Source: Chloroflexota bacterium
Lineage (GTDB): Bacteria > Chloroflexota > Anaerolineae > Promineifilales > Promineifilaceae
Reading direction: 5' to 3'
Assembly: GCA_022616275.1 (NCBI GenBank)
Contig: JAKEFB010000138.1
Location: 1 to 64,000, forward strand
DNA length: 64,000 bases
The notes below the pieces were generated by a model. That model was given only the letters and a program-made list of their open reading frames with translations, had not been told where the DNA came from and did no database searches. The first letter of the stretch is position 1; each line of letters begins with the position of its first letter. This document shows positions 34,537-42,402 of the stretch, piece by piece. The translations under genes were made by a program, and so were the position numbers.

Positions 34537-37500
34537 CCTGATTTTTTATCACTTCCACCAATTCGTCCAGACTGACGTCATATTCGCCTAGCCCTTCCCG
34601 GATAGCCCGGATAACTTCCCGCTCCTTGAAGCGGTTGCCAATCCAGCCATCCTTTTTGGTTGTCAGCACGGCCGTATCCACCCGCAGCACCAGCTCCGCA
34701 TTGCGGTCAAGGGTATCATAGAGGTTTCGTCTGGCCCGGGTGTTCATAGAGGCCGGATAACGGCCGCTGCCCACCCCCTCTGGACGCACTACCTTTGTGG
34801 CCAAGGCCTGGACCCGTTCCAGATAGGCCTTGTATTGGAGGGCCTGCTCCCGCCGCTCCCGAATCAGGGCATCCAGCAGGGCCGACATCTCATCATAATA
34901 TTTTGGGTTGACCTGGCGCTCGTCGGTGATGATGCGGCGGATGTTATTCTCAATGGCTTCGGCCATGGCCGTCTTGCTGCGGCGAATGCCCTCCGGCAGG
35001 TCATTCAGTGCGCCCAGCCCTTTCTCCACCAGCAGTTCCACCAGCCCCAGGTCGTCGAATTTGGAGACGACTACGCTGTCTTCGGCGCGGATGTAGGTGT
35101 CCAGGAGGTGGCGCATCGCCGGTTCATACTGTTTCATGTCAATCAGGTCGCCGCTGGCCAGCTTGACTTCCTGAGCGATCTTATCGTAATGGGCGACTTC
35201 CTGCCGGATAGCGGCAATTTCGGCGGCGGTGTAGCCCGCTTCGGCCAGTTCATTGGCCAGATTGGCATAGGCCCGCAGCAGCGCGGCCACCGCCTTGTAC
35301 AAGGCCACCCGCTTTGGCTCATTGGCGCGCAGGGCTTCCTCGTCGGTGGTGTCGGCGGCGCAGAAGTAGTGGAGATAATCGGCCGTGTCGCGGGGCAAAG
35401 CCACCGGCTCACACAGCGCTTTGACTGTTTCGCGAGTCTCTTCCAGCCGCTCCCGCGCTTTCTCCAGCCGGTTGGTTAGCAGTCCAGCCACGTCGGCCTG
35501 GTCGTAACCTTCAAACGCGCCTCCGGTGTAGTCTCTGATGGCCCCTTCCAGGCTATGGAACAAATCTTTGTAGTCCACGATGTAGCCATACTCTTTGTCG
35601 TCGCCGTCCAGCCGGTTGACGCGGCAAATGGCCTGGAAGAGGCCATGATCACGCATCTGCTTGTCTATGTAGAGGTAGGTGGCGGAGGGGGCGTCGAAGC
35701 CGGTAAGCAGTTTATCTACCACAATCAGCAGCCGCATCTGCCCCGGTTCCTTAATGAAACGCTCTTTGACACGCTGCTCAAACTCTTCCACCTTGTACAT
35801 GGCCGTATCTTCCGGTTCGTCGAAGAAGTCGGCCAGCATCTTGCGGTAAATGTCGTACTGGCGCAGCTTTTCGGTCCGGCCTTCGCCAGAATCTTCCAGC
35901 TTGATGTCGGCCGGGGAGGGCTTGTAGCTGGTGATAATGGCGCACTTTCCGGCCAGGCTGGTGCGACTTAACAGTTCGTACACCTTGCAGGCCTGGTAGA
36001 TGCTGGCGCAGACGAGCATGGCGTTGCCCCGGCCGTCCATCAGGCGAGGGCGGATCTCCATATCCATGAGAATATCGTTCACAATCTGCTCCAGGCGGGA
36101 CTGGCTGGAGAGGACCTGCTTCATGGTGCCCCATTTCTGTTTGAGCTGAACCTTGGCCATTTCGGAGAGACCGCGGGTCTTGGCCTCAAACCACTGGTCA
36201 ACCTTTTGCGGCGAGGTCATGTACTGGTCAATGTCCCGCGCTTCGTAGCGCAGGTCGAGGACGACGCCATCGGCGACGGCTTCGTCGTATTTATAGGTGT
36301 GGATATAGCTGCCGAAGACCTCGATGCTCTTTTGTTTGTCGGCCTTCAGCAGCGGCGTACCGGTGAAACCGATGAACAGGGCATTGGGCAGGATGGCCTT
36401 CATCGCCTTATGTAAATCACCGGACTGGGTGCGGTGGCATTCGTCCACAAAGACGAAGAGGGTGCCTTTGGCCTGGAAATTGCCAGACAGGCTGCGCTGG
36501 ATTTCGGCTATGAATTCATCGGTCGCCGTATCGTCGTTTCCCCGGCCAAATTTATGCACCAGGGAACAGACCAGCCAAGGGGTGGTCTTGTTCAAGGTGT
36601 GGATCAGGTCGGCCCCGCTTGTGGTGCGGTAGATCTCTTCCTGCACACCCTCGAATACCTCTTCGATTTGCTCGTCCAGTTCGGTGCGGTCGGTGATGAT
36701 CAGGACGCGAGCGTCAGTGACGTTTTCCCGAATCCATTTCGCCAGCCAGACCATTATCAGGCTCTTGCCGGAACCCTGGGTGTGCCAGACGATACCACCT
36801 TCACGCTGCTGGATGCGCCTCTGGGCAGCATGAACGCCGAAATATTGGTTGTGGCGCGGCACTTTTTTAGTGCCGCTGTCGAAGACGATGAAATTGTGGA
36901 TCAGTTCCAGAAAGCGGGTTTTGTTGGCCAGGCGCAGCAGGGCGCAGTCTAAAAGGCTGGCGGCGCTGACGTTAGCAGCGGCGGCGCAAGGGGCGGCCGG
37001 TAAATAGCGGGCCTGGCGGTCGTCTACCTGGGGATTGTAGGCCGGATTTTCTTCTTTCCAGGTCAGGTAATATTTTTCTGCGGTTTCGATGGCGCCATAG
37101 CGCAACCCTTCGGTGTCGTTGCCGGCCATGACGAGCTGGATGGTGGCGAAGAAGCTGCGGACGAAGGTCTTTTTCTGGTTGTCGAGGTTCTGGCGGATGC
37201 CTTCGCTGACGGAGACGCTGGAGCGCTTCAGTTCGAGGACGCCGAGGGCAATGCCGTTGACGTAGAGAACGACGTCCGGCCGTTTTTTGTTTTCGCCGGT
37301 GACGGTGACTTCTTCGGCGATGGCGAAGTCGTTGTTGAGGGGGTGTTTCCAGTCAATGAGCCACACCGTTTGGGTCTGTTCCCCCGCGCCGGGCTTCACC
37401 TTGACGCCGTAGCGCAGCAGGCTGTAGACGGCCTTGTTGGCGTCGTAGAGGTTTTTGCCTTCGCCCAGGGCGGCCGCCTGGCCCAGGGCGTGCAGGGCGC

Positions 37501-37681
37501 GGGTGATGAGGGTGTCGCTGACGCCGCGCCGCAGTAGCCAGCCGCGCAGGAGCGTTTCCTCGATGTTGCGGTTGTTGAGGCGGTCCTGCCAGTTGCCCAA
37601 GTAGGTGTAGCCGAGTTGGTTTTGGAAGAGTTTAACCACCCGGTTCTGGGTGGCGCGTTCGCGCTGGCCGACGGTGGTCAT
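34523..37681 (-). CDS. hsdR: Type I restriction enzyme R subunit
   Basis: A 1052-residue ATP-dependent DNA translocase and nuclease. The N-terminal nuclease core is RPDVVLYVNGIALGVLELKR (PD..ELK pattern, ~residues 130-150). Helicase motifs follow: Walker A HTQGSGKSLIMVWLA, DECH box VFVDECHRTQ, GFTGTPLL, and the last motif AICRVNRLDGDDKEYGY. The C-terminal helical region binds the HsdM/HsdS core. ATG 37681 is chosen, with AAAGGG upstream; the extra residues in the longer frame would be translated from the palindrome array. A RAYT gene separates it from hsdS, which is unusual. Confidence 0.95.
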   Translation of the reverse strand: MTTVGQRERATQNRVVKLFQNQLGYTYLGNWQDRLNNRNIEETLLRGWLLRRGVSDTLITRALHALGQAAALGEGKNLYDANKAVYSLLRYGVKVKPGAGEQTQTVWLIDWKHPLNNDFAIAEEVTVTGENKKRPDVVLYVNGIALGVLELKRSSVSVSEGIRQNLDNQKKTFVRSFFATIQLVMAGNDTEGLRYGAIETAEKYYLTWKEENPAYNPQVDDRQARYLPAAPCAAAANVSAASLLDCALLRLANKTRFLELIHNFIVFDSGTKKVPRHNQYFGVHAAQRRIQQREGGIVWHTQGSGKSLIMVWLAKWIRENVTDARVLIITDRTELDEQIEEVFEGVQEEIYRTTSGADLIHTLNKTTPWLVCSLVHKFGRGNDDTATDEFIAEIQRSLSGNFQAKGTLFVFVDECHRTQSGDLHKAMKAILPNALFIGFTGTPLLKADKQKSIEVFGSYIHTYKYDEAVADGVVLDLRYEARDIDQYMTSPQKVDQWFEAKTRGLSEMAKVQLKQKWGTMKQVLSSQSRLEQIVNDILMDMEIRPRLMDGRGNAMLVCASIYQACKVYELLSRTSLAGKCAIITSYKPSPADIKLEDSGEGRTEKLRQYDIYRKMLADFFDEPEDTAMYKVEEFEQRVKERFIKEPGQMRLLIVVDKLLTGFDAPSATYLYIDKQMRDHGLFQAICRVNRLDGDDKEYGYIVDYKDLFHSLEGAIRDYTGGAFEGYDQADVAGLLTNRLEKARERLEETRETVKALCEPVALPRDTADYLHYFCAADTTDEEALRANEPKRVALYKAVAALLRAYANLANELAEAGYTAAEIAAIRQEVAHYDKIAQEVKLASGDLIDMKQYEPAMRHLLDTYIRAEDSVVVSKFDDLGLVELLVEKGLGALNDLPEGIRRSKTAMAEAIENNIRRIITDERQVNPKYYDEMSALLDALIRERREQALQYKAYLERVQALATKVVRPEGVGSGRYPASMNTRARRNLYDTLDRNAELVLRVDTAVLTTKKDGWIGNRFKEREVIRAIREGLGEYDVSLDELVEVIKNQDEYQ

Positions 37682-37693
37682 GGATTTCCCTTT

Positions 37694-37742
37694 GTAGAGA
37701 CGCAAAATGTTGCGTCTGAGACGCAAAATCTTGCGTTTCTAC
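37694..37742. repeat. GTAGAGACGCAA palindrome, two fused copies
   Basis: Two joined copies: 37694-37717 (one base changed in the loop, outer end missing) and 37718-37742. The innermost lies 13 bp before the hsdR start. The second copy heads a tandem array of 47-bp units. Confidence 0.85.
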
Positions 37743-37761
37743 GATGATGGTAATGGCGGTT

Positions 37762-37789
37762 GTAGAGACGCAAAATCTTGCGTTTCTAC
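37762..37789. repeat. GTAGAGACGCAA palindrome, array copy
   Basis: 28 bp, left arm GTAGAGACGCAA, loop AATC, right arm TTGCGTTTCTAC (one mismatch). It repeats at 47-bp intervals with its neighbours, separated by a conserved 19-bp spacer (GATGATGGTAATGGCGGTT). Confidence 0.9.
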
Positions 37790-37808
37790 GATGATGGTAA
37801 TGGCGGTT

Positions 37809-37836
37809 GTAGAGACGCAAAATCTTGCGTCTCTAC
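37809..37836. repeat. GTAGAGACGCAA palindrome at the RAYT 3' end
   Basis: 28 bp with perfect 12-bp arms and loop AATC. On the minus strand the TAG within GTAGAGACG is the stop codon of the RAYT gene. Confidence 0.9.
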
Positions 37837-38399
37837 GTGGTGTACAACGAATCATTGGTCCAATTCTGTGGGTTGGTGCGAATGTAGTGGCGGATGCGTT
37901 CCAGTTCTTCAGCGTTACGAATAACATGGTCATGATAACGTGGCTGCCATTGGAAAGGGATGTCGTGTTCCTGGCTGTATTTTGTAACCCCAATTTTATA
38001 CCCGCGCACGATAGATGCCAGATTTTTTGATTGCGGGCCGAATTTGTTCTGCGGGCCGGATGGTGGTGGTGGCGATTGTAGAGACGCAAAATCTTGCGTC
38101 TCTACGGCAGGGGCGGCGGTGTCGGCCGGTTTGTCAATGACGAGAATGCCATGCATGTGGTTGGGCATCACCACGAATTCATCCAAGACGACAAAAGGGA
38201 AATGGTCGGGAATGGCGGACCAACAATCCTCGGCCGCCCGGCCGATGGAGGTCAAATTCATCTCGCCGGCGACAATGGTGCCAAAATCGTGGCTGCGGGT
38301 TTTGGTGCAGATGGTGATGAAATAGGGCGCATTGGCCCCGTAATCCCAGGCACCCCAGCGGGCGCTGGGGATGCGGTATTTGCCTTTGTATTTGTCCAT
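37833..38399 (-). CDS. REP-associated tyrosine transposase (RAYT)
   Basis: A 188-residue Y1/HUH transposase of the domesticated-IS200 type that mobilises palindromic REP elements. The HUH motif is in MPNHMHGILVI; the candidate catalytic Tyr is in SIVRGYKIGVTKY; the family ending FQWQPRYHDHVIRNAEELE and YIRTNPQNW is intact. Between HUH and Tyr helix a copy of the local palindrome is inserted in frame, giving VETQDFASL. The stop codon is inside another copy. I start at ATG 38399 (MDKYKGKYRIPSARWG); the longer frame reads through repeats. It interrupts the hsdS-hsdR gap in the same orientation. Confidence 0.9.
   Translation of the reverse strand: MDKYKGKYRIPSARWGAWDYGANAPYFITICTKTRSHDFGTIVAGEMNLTSIGRAAEDCWSAIPDHFPFVVLDEFVVMPNHMHGILVIDKPADTAAPAVETQDFASLQSPPPPSGPQNKFGPQSKNLASIVRGYKIGVTKYSQEHDIPFQWQPRYHDHVIRNAEELERIRHYIRTNPQNWTNDSLYTT
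38078..38105. repeat. GTAGAGACGCAA palindrome inside the RAYT gene
   Basis: 28 bp with perfect 12-bp arms. In frame within the transposase gene, encoding VETQDFASL on the minus strand. Confidence 0.92.
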
Positions 38400-38413
38400 G
38401 TGTTTATTCAATG

Positions 38414-38441
38414 GTAGAGACGCAAGATTTTGCGTCTCTAC
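38414..38441. repeat. GTAGAGACGCAA palindrome upstream of RAYT
   Basis: 28 bp, loop GATT (opposite orientation in top-strand reading). It lies 15 bp upstream of the RAYT start and could influence its translation or be its substrate. Confidence 0.9.
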
Positions 38442-38462
38442 GGTGGTGGTGGTGGTTCGGTG

Positions 38463-38491
38463 GTAGAGACGCAAGATTTTGCGGTTTCTAC
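38463..38491. repeat. GTAGAGACGCAA palindrome, 29-bp variant
   Basis: One extra G and one substitution in the right arm. A more degenerate relic (GTGCAAGATGTTGCGTTTAC) follows at about 38516-38535. Confidence 0.85.
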
Positions 38492-38556
38492 GATGGTGTC
38501 GGTTCTGTGATGGCGGTGCAAGATGTTGCGTTTACATGATGGTATCGGTTCAGGGT

Positions 38557-38584
38557 GTAGAGACGCAAGATTTTGCGTCTCTAC
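38557..38584. repeat. GTAGAGACGCAA palindrome at the hsdS 3' end
   Basis: 28 bp with perfect arms. On the minus strand its TAG provides the hsdS stop codon, as at the RAYT 3' end. Confidence 0.9.
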
Positions 38585-39777
38585 GGTGGTGGGCGGTGTG
38601 GCACCAATCGGGTTTTGCCGGTTAATAGTTCTTGCATCATGCCCTGTTTGATGGCCTGGGTTTTGGCGCGGCGGGCTTCGAGGGCAGCGATTTCGGCGTC
38701 CATATCAGAAAGAATTTGAGCTATTGCTATTTGTTCCTCTTCTTCTACTGGCATATATATCGGTATATCGCCGATCTGACCCACATTGATTTTCTTTGGG
38801 GTAGCGTGGAGCAATGACCTTTGCTCTACATCTTGTACAAACCTTTCTGATTTTGTATATCTGTAAATGTATTCAATGTGAACCCTATCTTTCAATTTAA
38901 GCAATGCTAAACTTACGTAAATACTTGCATTAACATCCCAATCAATGAGTTTGGTTTGTCCCAACGTTCCAATTCTCGTCATCAAAATGTCGCCTCTTTC
39001 AGGCTTGCATCGTTTGATTAAAAGCTCGTGTGCATTACGAGATATGTATTTCGTATTCGAGAAGTTGTTTTCAGTGATTGTTTCAACACTATAAAAAGGA
39101 ACCCCATCGTCAACATATTTGGGTGTATAGTGCGTACCATCATTTATGTAGGAACAGACTTCCCCTAGCGACTTTTCCACCCACCGGCCGTTAAACCCCG
39201 GCAACCGTCTTTCTCCTGTGAGGAGCTGCTGCATCACGGCCGTTTTCATATCCCGCTTCTTGGCAATCAATCGATCCAGCGCCACCAGCAGCCCATCCAC
39301 ACCTCTCAGCGCGTCTGCGATCGCCCATTGTTCTTGCAGTGGCGGAAGAGGAATCCACATGTTTGCAATCATTTCCATGCGAACAGAGTCAACCGAAGAC
39401 TTTGCGGTCATTGCCATGATTCTGTCATAAAAACGATTACTGAAATAGTTGTAGAAGTAGAACCCATTCAAAACAGGTTTAAAATCGCTAATTTTGTAAA
39501 CGCGCTGGTGGTAATCAAATTTTCCATTAATGTAATGAAAGACTTTTCCCGTACCTACTCCGTCGCCAGCTGTTAGTACAGCCTCGCCATCATACGAGTA
39601 AGTATCAATTCTTTCGACAAGTTGTGACCTAACAAAAAAAGGAAATTCGCCGTCCGGTTTTCTGTCTTGAGTATTCCTGCTGCCAGTAGTAATTGACGCA
39701 AGATTACTAATTTTTTCGATGCCCCAATCTTCGGGAATTGGCCCGACCTCAGATTGCTTATAGCCCGATTTCATCAT
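38581..39777 (-). CDS. hsdS: Type I restriction specificity subunit
   Basis: A 398-residue DNA-recognition subunit. Two target-recognition domains (about 10-150 and 210-345) are each followed by a helical spacer: LPPLQEQWAIADALRGVDGL with MQQLLTGERRLPGF, and EEEEQIAIAQILSDMDAEI with MMQELLTGKTRL. The target domains are markedly more AT-rich than surrounding DNA, as expected for exchangeable domains. ATG 39777 overlaps the hsdM stop by four bases (ATGA). The last few residues (VPHRPPP) and the stop come from repeat-related DNA, so the natural C-terminus may have been altered after LLTGKTRL. Confidence 0.93.
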   Translation of the reverse strand: MMKSGYKQSEVGPIPEDWGIEKISNLASITTGSRNTQDRKPDGEFPFFVRSQLVERIDTYSYDGEAVLTAGDGVGTGKVFHYINGKFDYHQRVYKISDFKPVLNGFYFYNYFSNRFYDRIMAMTAKSSVDSVRMEMIANMWIPLPPLQEQWAIADALRGVDGLLVALDRLIAKKRDMKTAVMQQLLTGERRLPGFNGRWVEKSLGEVCSYINDGTHYTPKYVDDGVPFYSVETITENNFSNTKYISRNAHELLIKRCKPERGDILMTRIGTLGQTKLIDWDVNASIYVSLALLKLKDRVHIEYIYRYTKSERFVQDVEQRSLLHATPKKINVGQIGDIPIYMPVEEEEQIAIAQILSDMDAEIAALEARRAKTQAIKQGMMQELLTGKTRLVPHRPPP

Positions 39778-42257
39778 GTCATCCCCATCCTTTGCAAGTG
39801 GGCGTTCACCTTCGCCGTCAATTCGGCCACCTCGTCCACCAGCCTGGGCAGAGGGTCGGCGTAGCGTTCTTCCAGCAGTTTGACCCGGGCCGCCAGTAGA
39901 GACGCAAGATTTTGCGTCTCTACGTTTATGGCCGATTCCAGCGCTGCCAGCCATTTGTCGGCCACAACCAGGGTCTTAATCTCTGCCTCGTTCAGGCAGT
40001 GGTAGCGGGCAAAGACCTGCTCGTCCAGCTTCTTTTGGACCTCGCTCACCTGTTTGCCGGCGGCACTTTCCGCGTCCAGCAACTGCTGGCACTGTTCCAG
40101 GACGGCCCGCTCCTCGCCGGCCTCCGGGTCGCCCACAATCGCTTTCAGCCGGTCGCTAAGGCCGCCTTTCGTCACCTTGCCCTTGTCGTTGGTGGCTTCG
40201 GCCAGCAGCCCTTCTTCGCCGCCGTGTTCTTCAAGCAACGCCGCCAGTTCGGCGCTAATGGCCTCTCTGGCGGCCTGCAACTGCTCAATCTCGGCCTGTT
40301 CGCGGGCAAAGTAGCGGGCCACCAGCAGCGCGGGGGGAATCAGGTCGGCCTTGTATTTCTTGCGGCTGATGACTAGATCGGGGGTTTCTTTGTTCTTTTG
40401 TTCCTTCACGTCCAACAGTTCGCGTAATGCGCCGCCGGCCGCCTGCCAGCCGTCCTGCACAATCAGGTAGACGTCGTCCTGCATTGTATCCGCCCAGTAA
40501 TCCATCAATAGCTGGTAGATGGCGTATTTGTCGATCAATGGTACAGACGCAATATCCCGTAGAGACGCAAAATCTTGCGTCTCTACGACGGGGGCGGCAA
40601 AACGGGCCAGCAGATCCTCGGCCAGTTCTCGAATCAGCGCCTTTGGTTCTTCATTGGCCGACAGCCCATATAGCCGGGGGGCGCGGGCGTCGCGCCAGGC
40701 CTGGTACAGGGCCAGGGTCCGCGCGGCAAAGGCGCTAAATTCCGGGTGCTTGAGAATGGTGGCCTTGACCTCCCCGGCCGCTACCCGCGCCGCGCTATAC
40801 CCTTCACGTTCTGCCGGCGCGAACAAGTCGTCGCGCAGGGTGGGGAAGACGCGCCAGTAATGGCCCAGGGCGTCAATGTCCCGCTGGGGAATGCCGCCGC
40901 ATAGGTGGGCGGTCAGGTCATGGATGTCTTCTGGCTCGCTGCTGTCAATGTAGCGGGGGATGTTCAGGTTGTACTCGTGCTGCTCAATCTCGCTAAAGGG
41001 CACCAGCCGCGCATAGCGGGGCACGGCCAACTGCCGGTTAAAGACATCCACAATCTGGTGAATGTCTCGGCTGCGCAGCCGGTTCTTGTTGCCATCCTTC
41101 ATGAAGCCACGGCTGGCGTCAATCATAAAGATGCCGGTGCGGGTGGCGGCGTGTTCCTTATCCAGGACAATGATGCAGGCCGGGATGCCTGTGCCATAAA
41201 AGAGGTTGGGCGGCAGGCCGATGATGCCCTTAATCACCCCCTGCTTGACCAGGTTACGGCGAATGTCGGCCTCCGTGTTGCCACGGAAGAGGACGCCGTG
41301 AGGCAGGATCACGGCTGCCTTGCCAGTGCTCTTCAGCGACTTGAGAATGTGCAGCAGGAAGGCATAATCGCCATTCTTGGCCGGGGGGAGGCCATAGGCA
41401 AACCGACCAAATTCATCGTCGGCGACATTCACGCCATTGGTCCATGATTTATAGGAGAACGGCGGATTGGCCACAGCAAAATCAAACCTCTTGAGGCCAC
41501 CATTTTCCCGCCAGTGTGGGTTAGAGAGCGTATTGCCCTGCCACATTTCGGCGCCAACGTTGTTGTGCAAAATCATATTCATGCGGGCCAGGGCAGCCGT
41601 GGCGTTGTCCATCTCTTGCCCGTAGATTGACAGCCCACGCGGCGCTTGATCGGCCACCTTGAGCAGGAGCGAACCCGATCCACAAGTCGGGTCATATACG
41701 GTCTGGTCCTGGCGCGTTTCTCTGGTGATGCCAATCACCTGGGCCAGAACGCGGGAGACTTCGGCCGGGGTGTAAAATTGCCCTTTGCTCTTGCCCGATT
41801 CGGTGGCGAAGTGGCGCATCAGGTACTCGTAGGCGTCGCCCAGGAGGTCATCCCCTTCGGCGCGATTGCCGCTGAGGCTCAGCCCCTCAAAAATTGCCAC
41901 CAACTTTGTGAGGCGGTCCACCATCTCCTTATCTTGGCCTAGTTTGTCCTCGTCGTTGAAGTCGGCCAGGTCGTCAATGACGCCCCTGAGGCTATTGGCT
42001 TCGGCTAACCGGCCGATGATTTTATTCATCTTGTCGCCGATTTCCTTGTCCCCTTTCAGCCTAACCATGTCGGCGAAGGAGCCATTTTCGGGAATGACAA
42101 TCAAGCCGTAAGGGTCGCCGGCGTATTTGTCGGAGACGTATTTGACAAAGAGGAGGGTCAGGACGTAATCCTTGTACTGAGAGGCATCCATGCCGCCGCG
42201 CAGTTCGTCGCAAGACTGCCAGAGAGAGCTGTATAGTTCGCTTTTTTTGATAGCCAT
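39774..42257 (-). CDS. hsdM: Type I restriction DNA methyltransferase subunit
   Basis: An 827-residue N6-adenine methyltransferase. N-terminal HsdM_N domain (1-130), then SAM motif I DPTCGSGSLLLKVADQ and catalytic motif IV AVANPPFSYKSW (NPPF). The C-terminal ~320 residues form a long extension with a coiled coil (AREQAEIEQLQAAREAISAE onward), found in a larger class of HsdM. Two palindromes are inserted in frame in this extension: VETQDFASL near 565 and VETQNLASL near 783. Both keep the reading frame open. The neighbouring order hsdM-hsdS with a 4-bp overlap implies one message starting upstream of 42257. Confidence 0.94.
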   Translation of the reverse strand: MAIKKSELYSSLWQSCDELRGGMDASQYKDYVLTLLFVKYVSDKYAGDPYGLIVIPENGSFADMVRLKGDKEIGDKMNKIIGRLAEANSLRGVIDDLADFNDEDKLGQDKEMVDRLTKLVAIFEGLSLSGNRAEGDDLLGDAYEYLMRHFATESGKSKGQFYTPAEVSRVLAQVIGITRETRQDQTVYDPTCGSGSLLLKVADQAPRGLSIYGQEMDNATAALARMNMILHNNVGAEMWQGNTLSNPHWRENGGLKRFDFAVANPPFSYKSWTNGVNVADDEFGRFAYGLPPAKNGDYAFLLHILKSLKSTGKAAVILPHGVLFRGNTEADIRRNLVKQGVIKGIIGLPPNLFYGTGIPACIIVLDKEHAATRTGIFMIDASRGFMKDGNKNRLRSRDIHQIVDVFNRQLAVPRYARLVPFSEIEQHEYNLNIPRYIDSSEPEDIHDLTAHLCGGIPQRDIDALGHYWRVFPTLRDDLFAPAEREGYSAARVAAGEVKATILKHPEFSAFAARTLALYQAWRDARAPRLYGLSANEEPKALIRELAEDLLARFAAPVVETQDFASLRDIASVPLIDKYAIYQLLMDYWADTMQDDVYLIVQDGWQAAGGALRELLDVKEQKNKETPDLVISRKKYKADLIPPALLVARYFAREQAEIEQLQAAREAISAELAALLEEHGGEEGLLAEATNDKGKVTKGGLSDRLKAIVGDPEAGEERAVLEQCQQLLDAESAAGKQVSEVQKKLDEQVFARYHCLNEAEIKTLVVADKWLAALESAINVETQNLASLLAARVKLLEERYADPLPRLVDEVAELTAKVNAHLQRMGMT
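39896..39923. repeat. GTAGAGACGCAA palindrome in hsdM, C-terminal copy
   Basis: 28 bp, perfect arms, in frame. Encodes VETQNLASL between helices of the HsdM C-terminal extension. Confidence 0.93.
40541..40586. repeat. GTAGAGACGCAA palindrome in hsdM with an adjoining relic
   Basis: An intact 28-bp copy (40559-40586) directly next to a degenerate half (GTACAGACGCAATATC, 40541-40556). Both are in frame, encoding VETQDFASLRDIASVP, which suggests an older and a newer insertion at one site. Confidence 0.88.
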
Positions 42258-42402
42258 ACGTTTAGATAATGGTATAGGGAGTTCCGGTTACGCCTACAAG
42301 GATAACATAACGAGGCACAGGGGCAATATCATAATACGGACAAGCCCGCCTGAAATAGCACTGTCCAAACTAGGTGTACTAAGGCGAAAGGTTGAAAGGG
42401 AG

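Noticed and set aside
37694-37836. CRISPR array
   Set aside because: Repeats are regularly spaced, but the spacers are identical, the units are fully palindromic, there are no cas genes and a RAYT is adjacent.
38400-38474. Longer RAYT start at 38474
   Set aside because: The extra residues come from the upstream palindromes, and the family opening is at 38399.
39778-39954. Longer hsdS start at 39954
   Set aside because: It reads through hsdM in another frame, including a palindrome; ATG 39777 overlaps the hsdM stop as expected.
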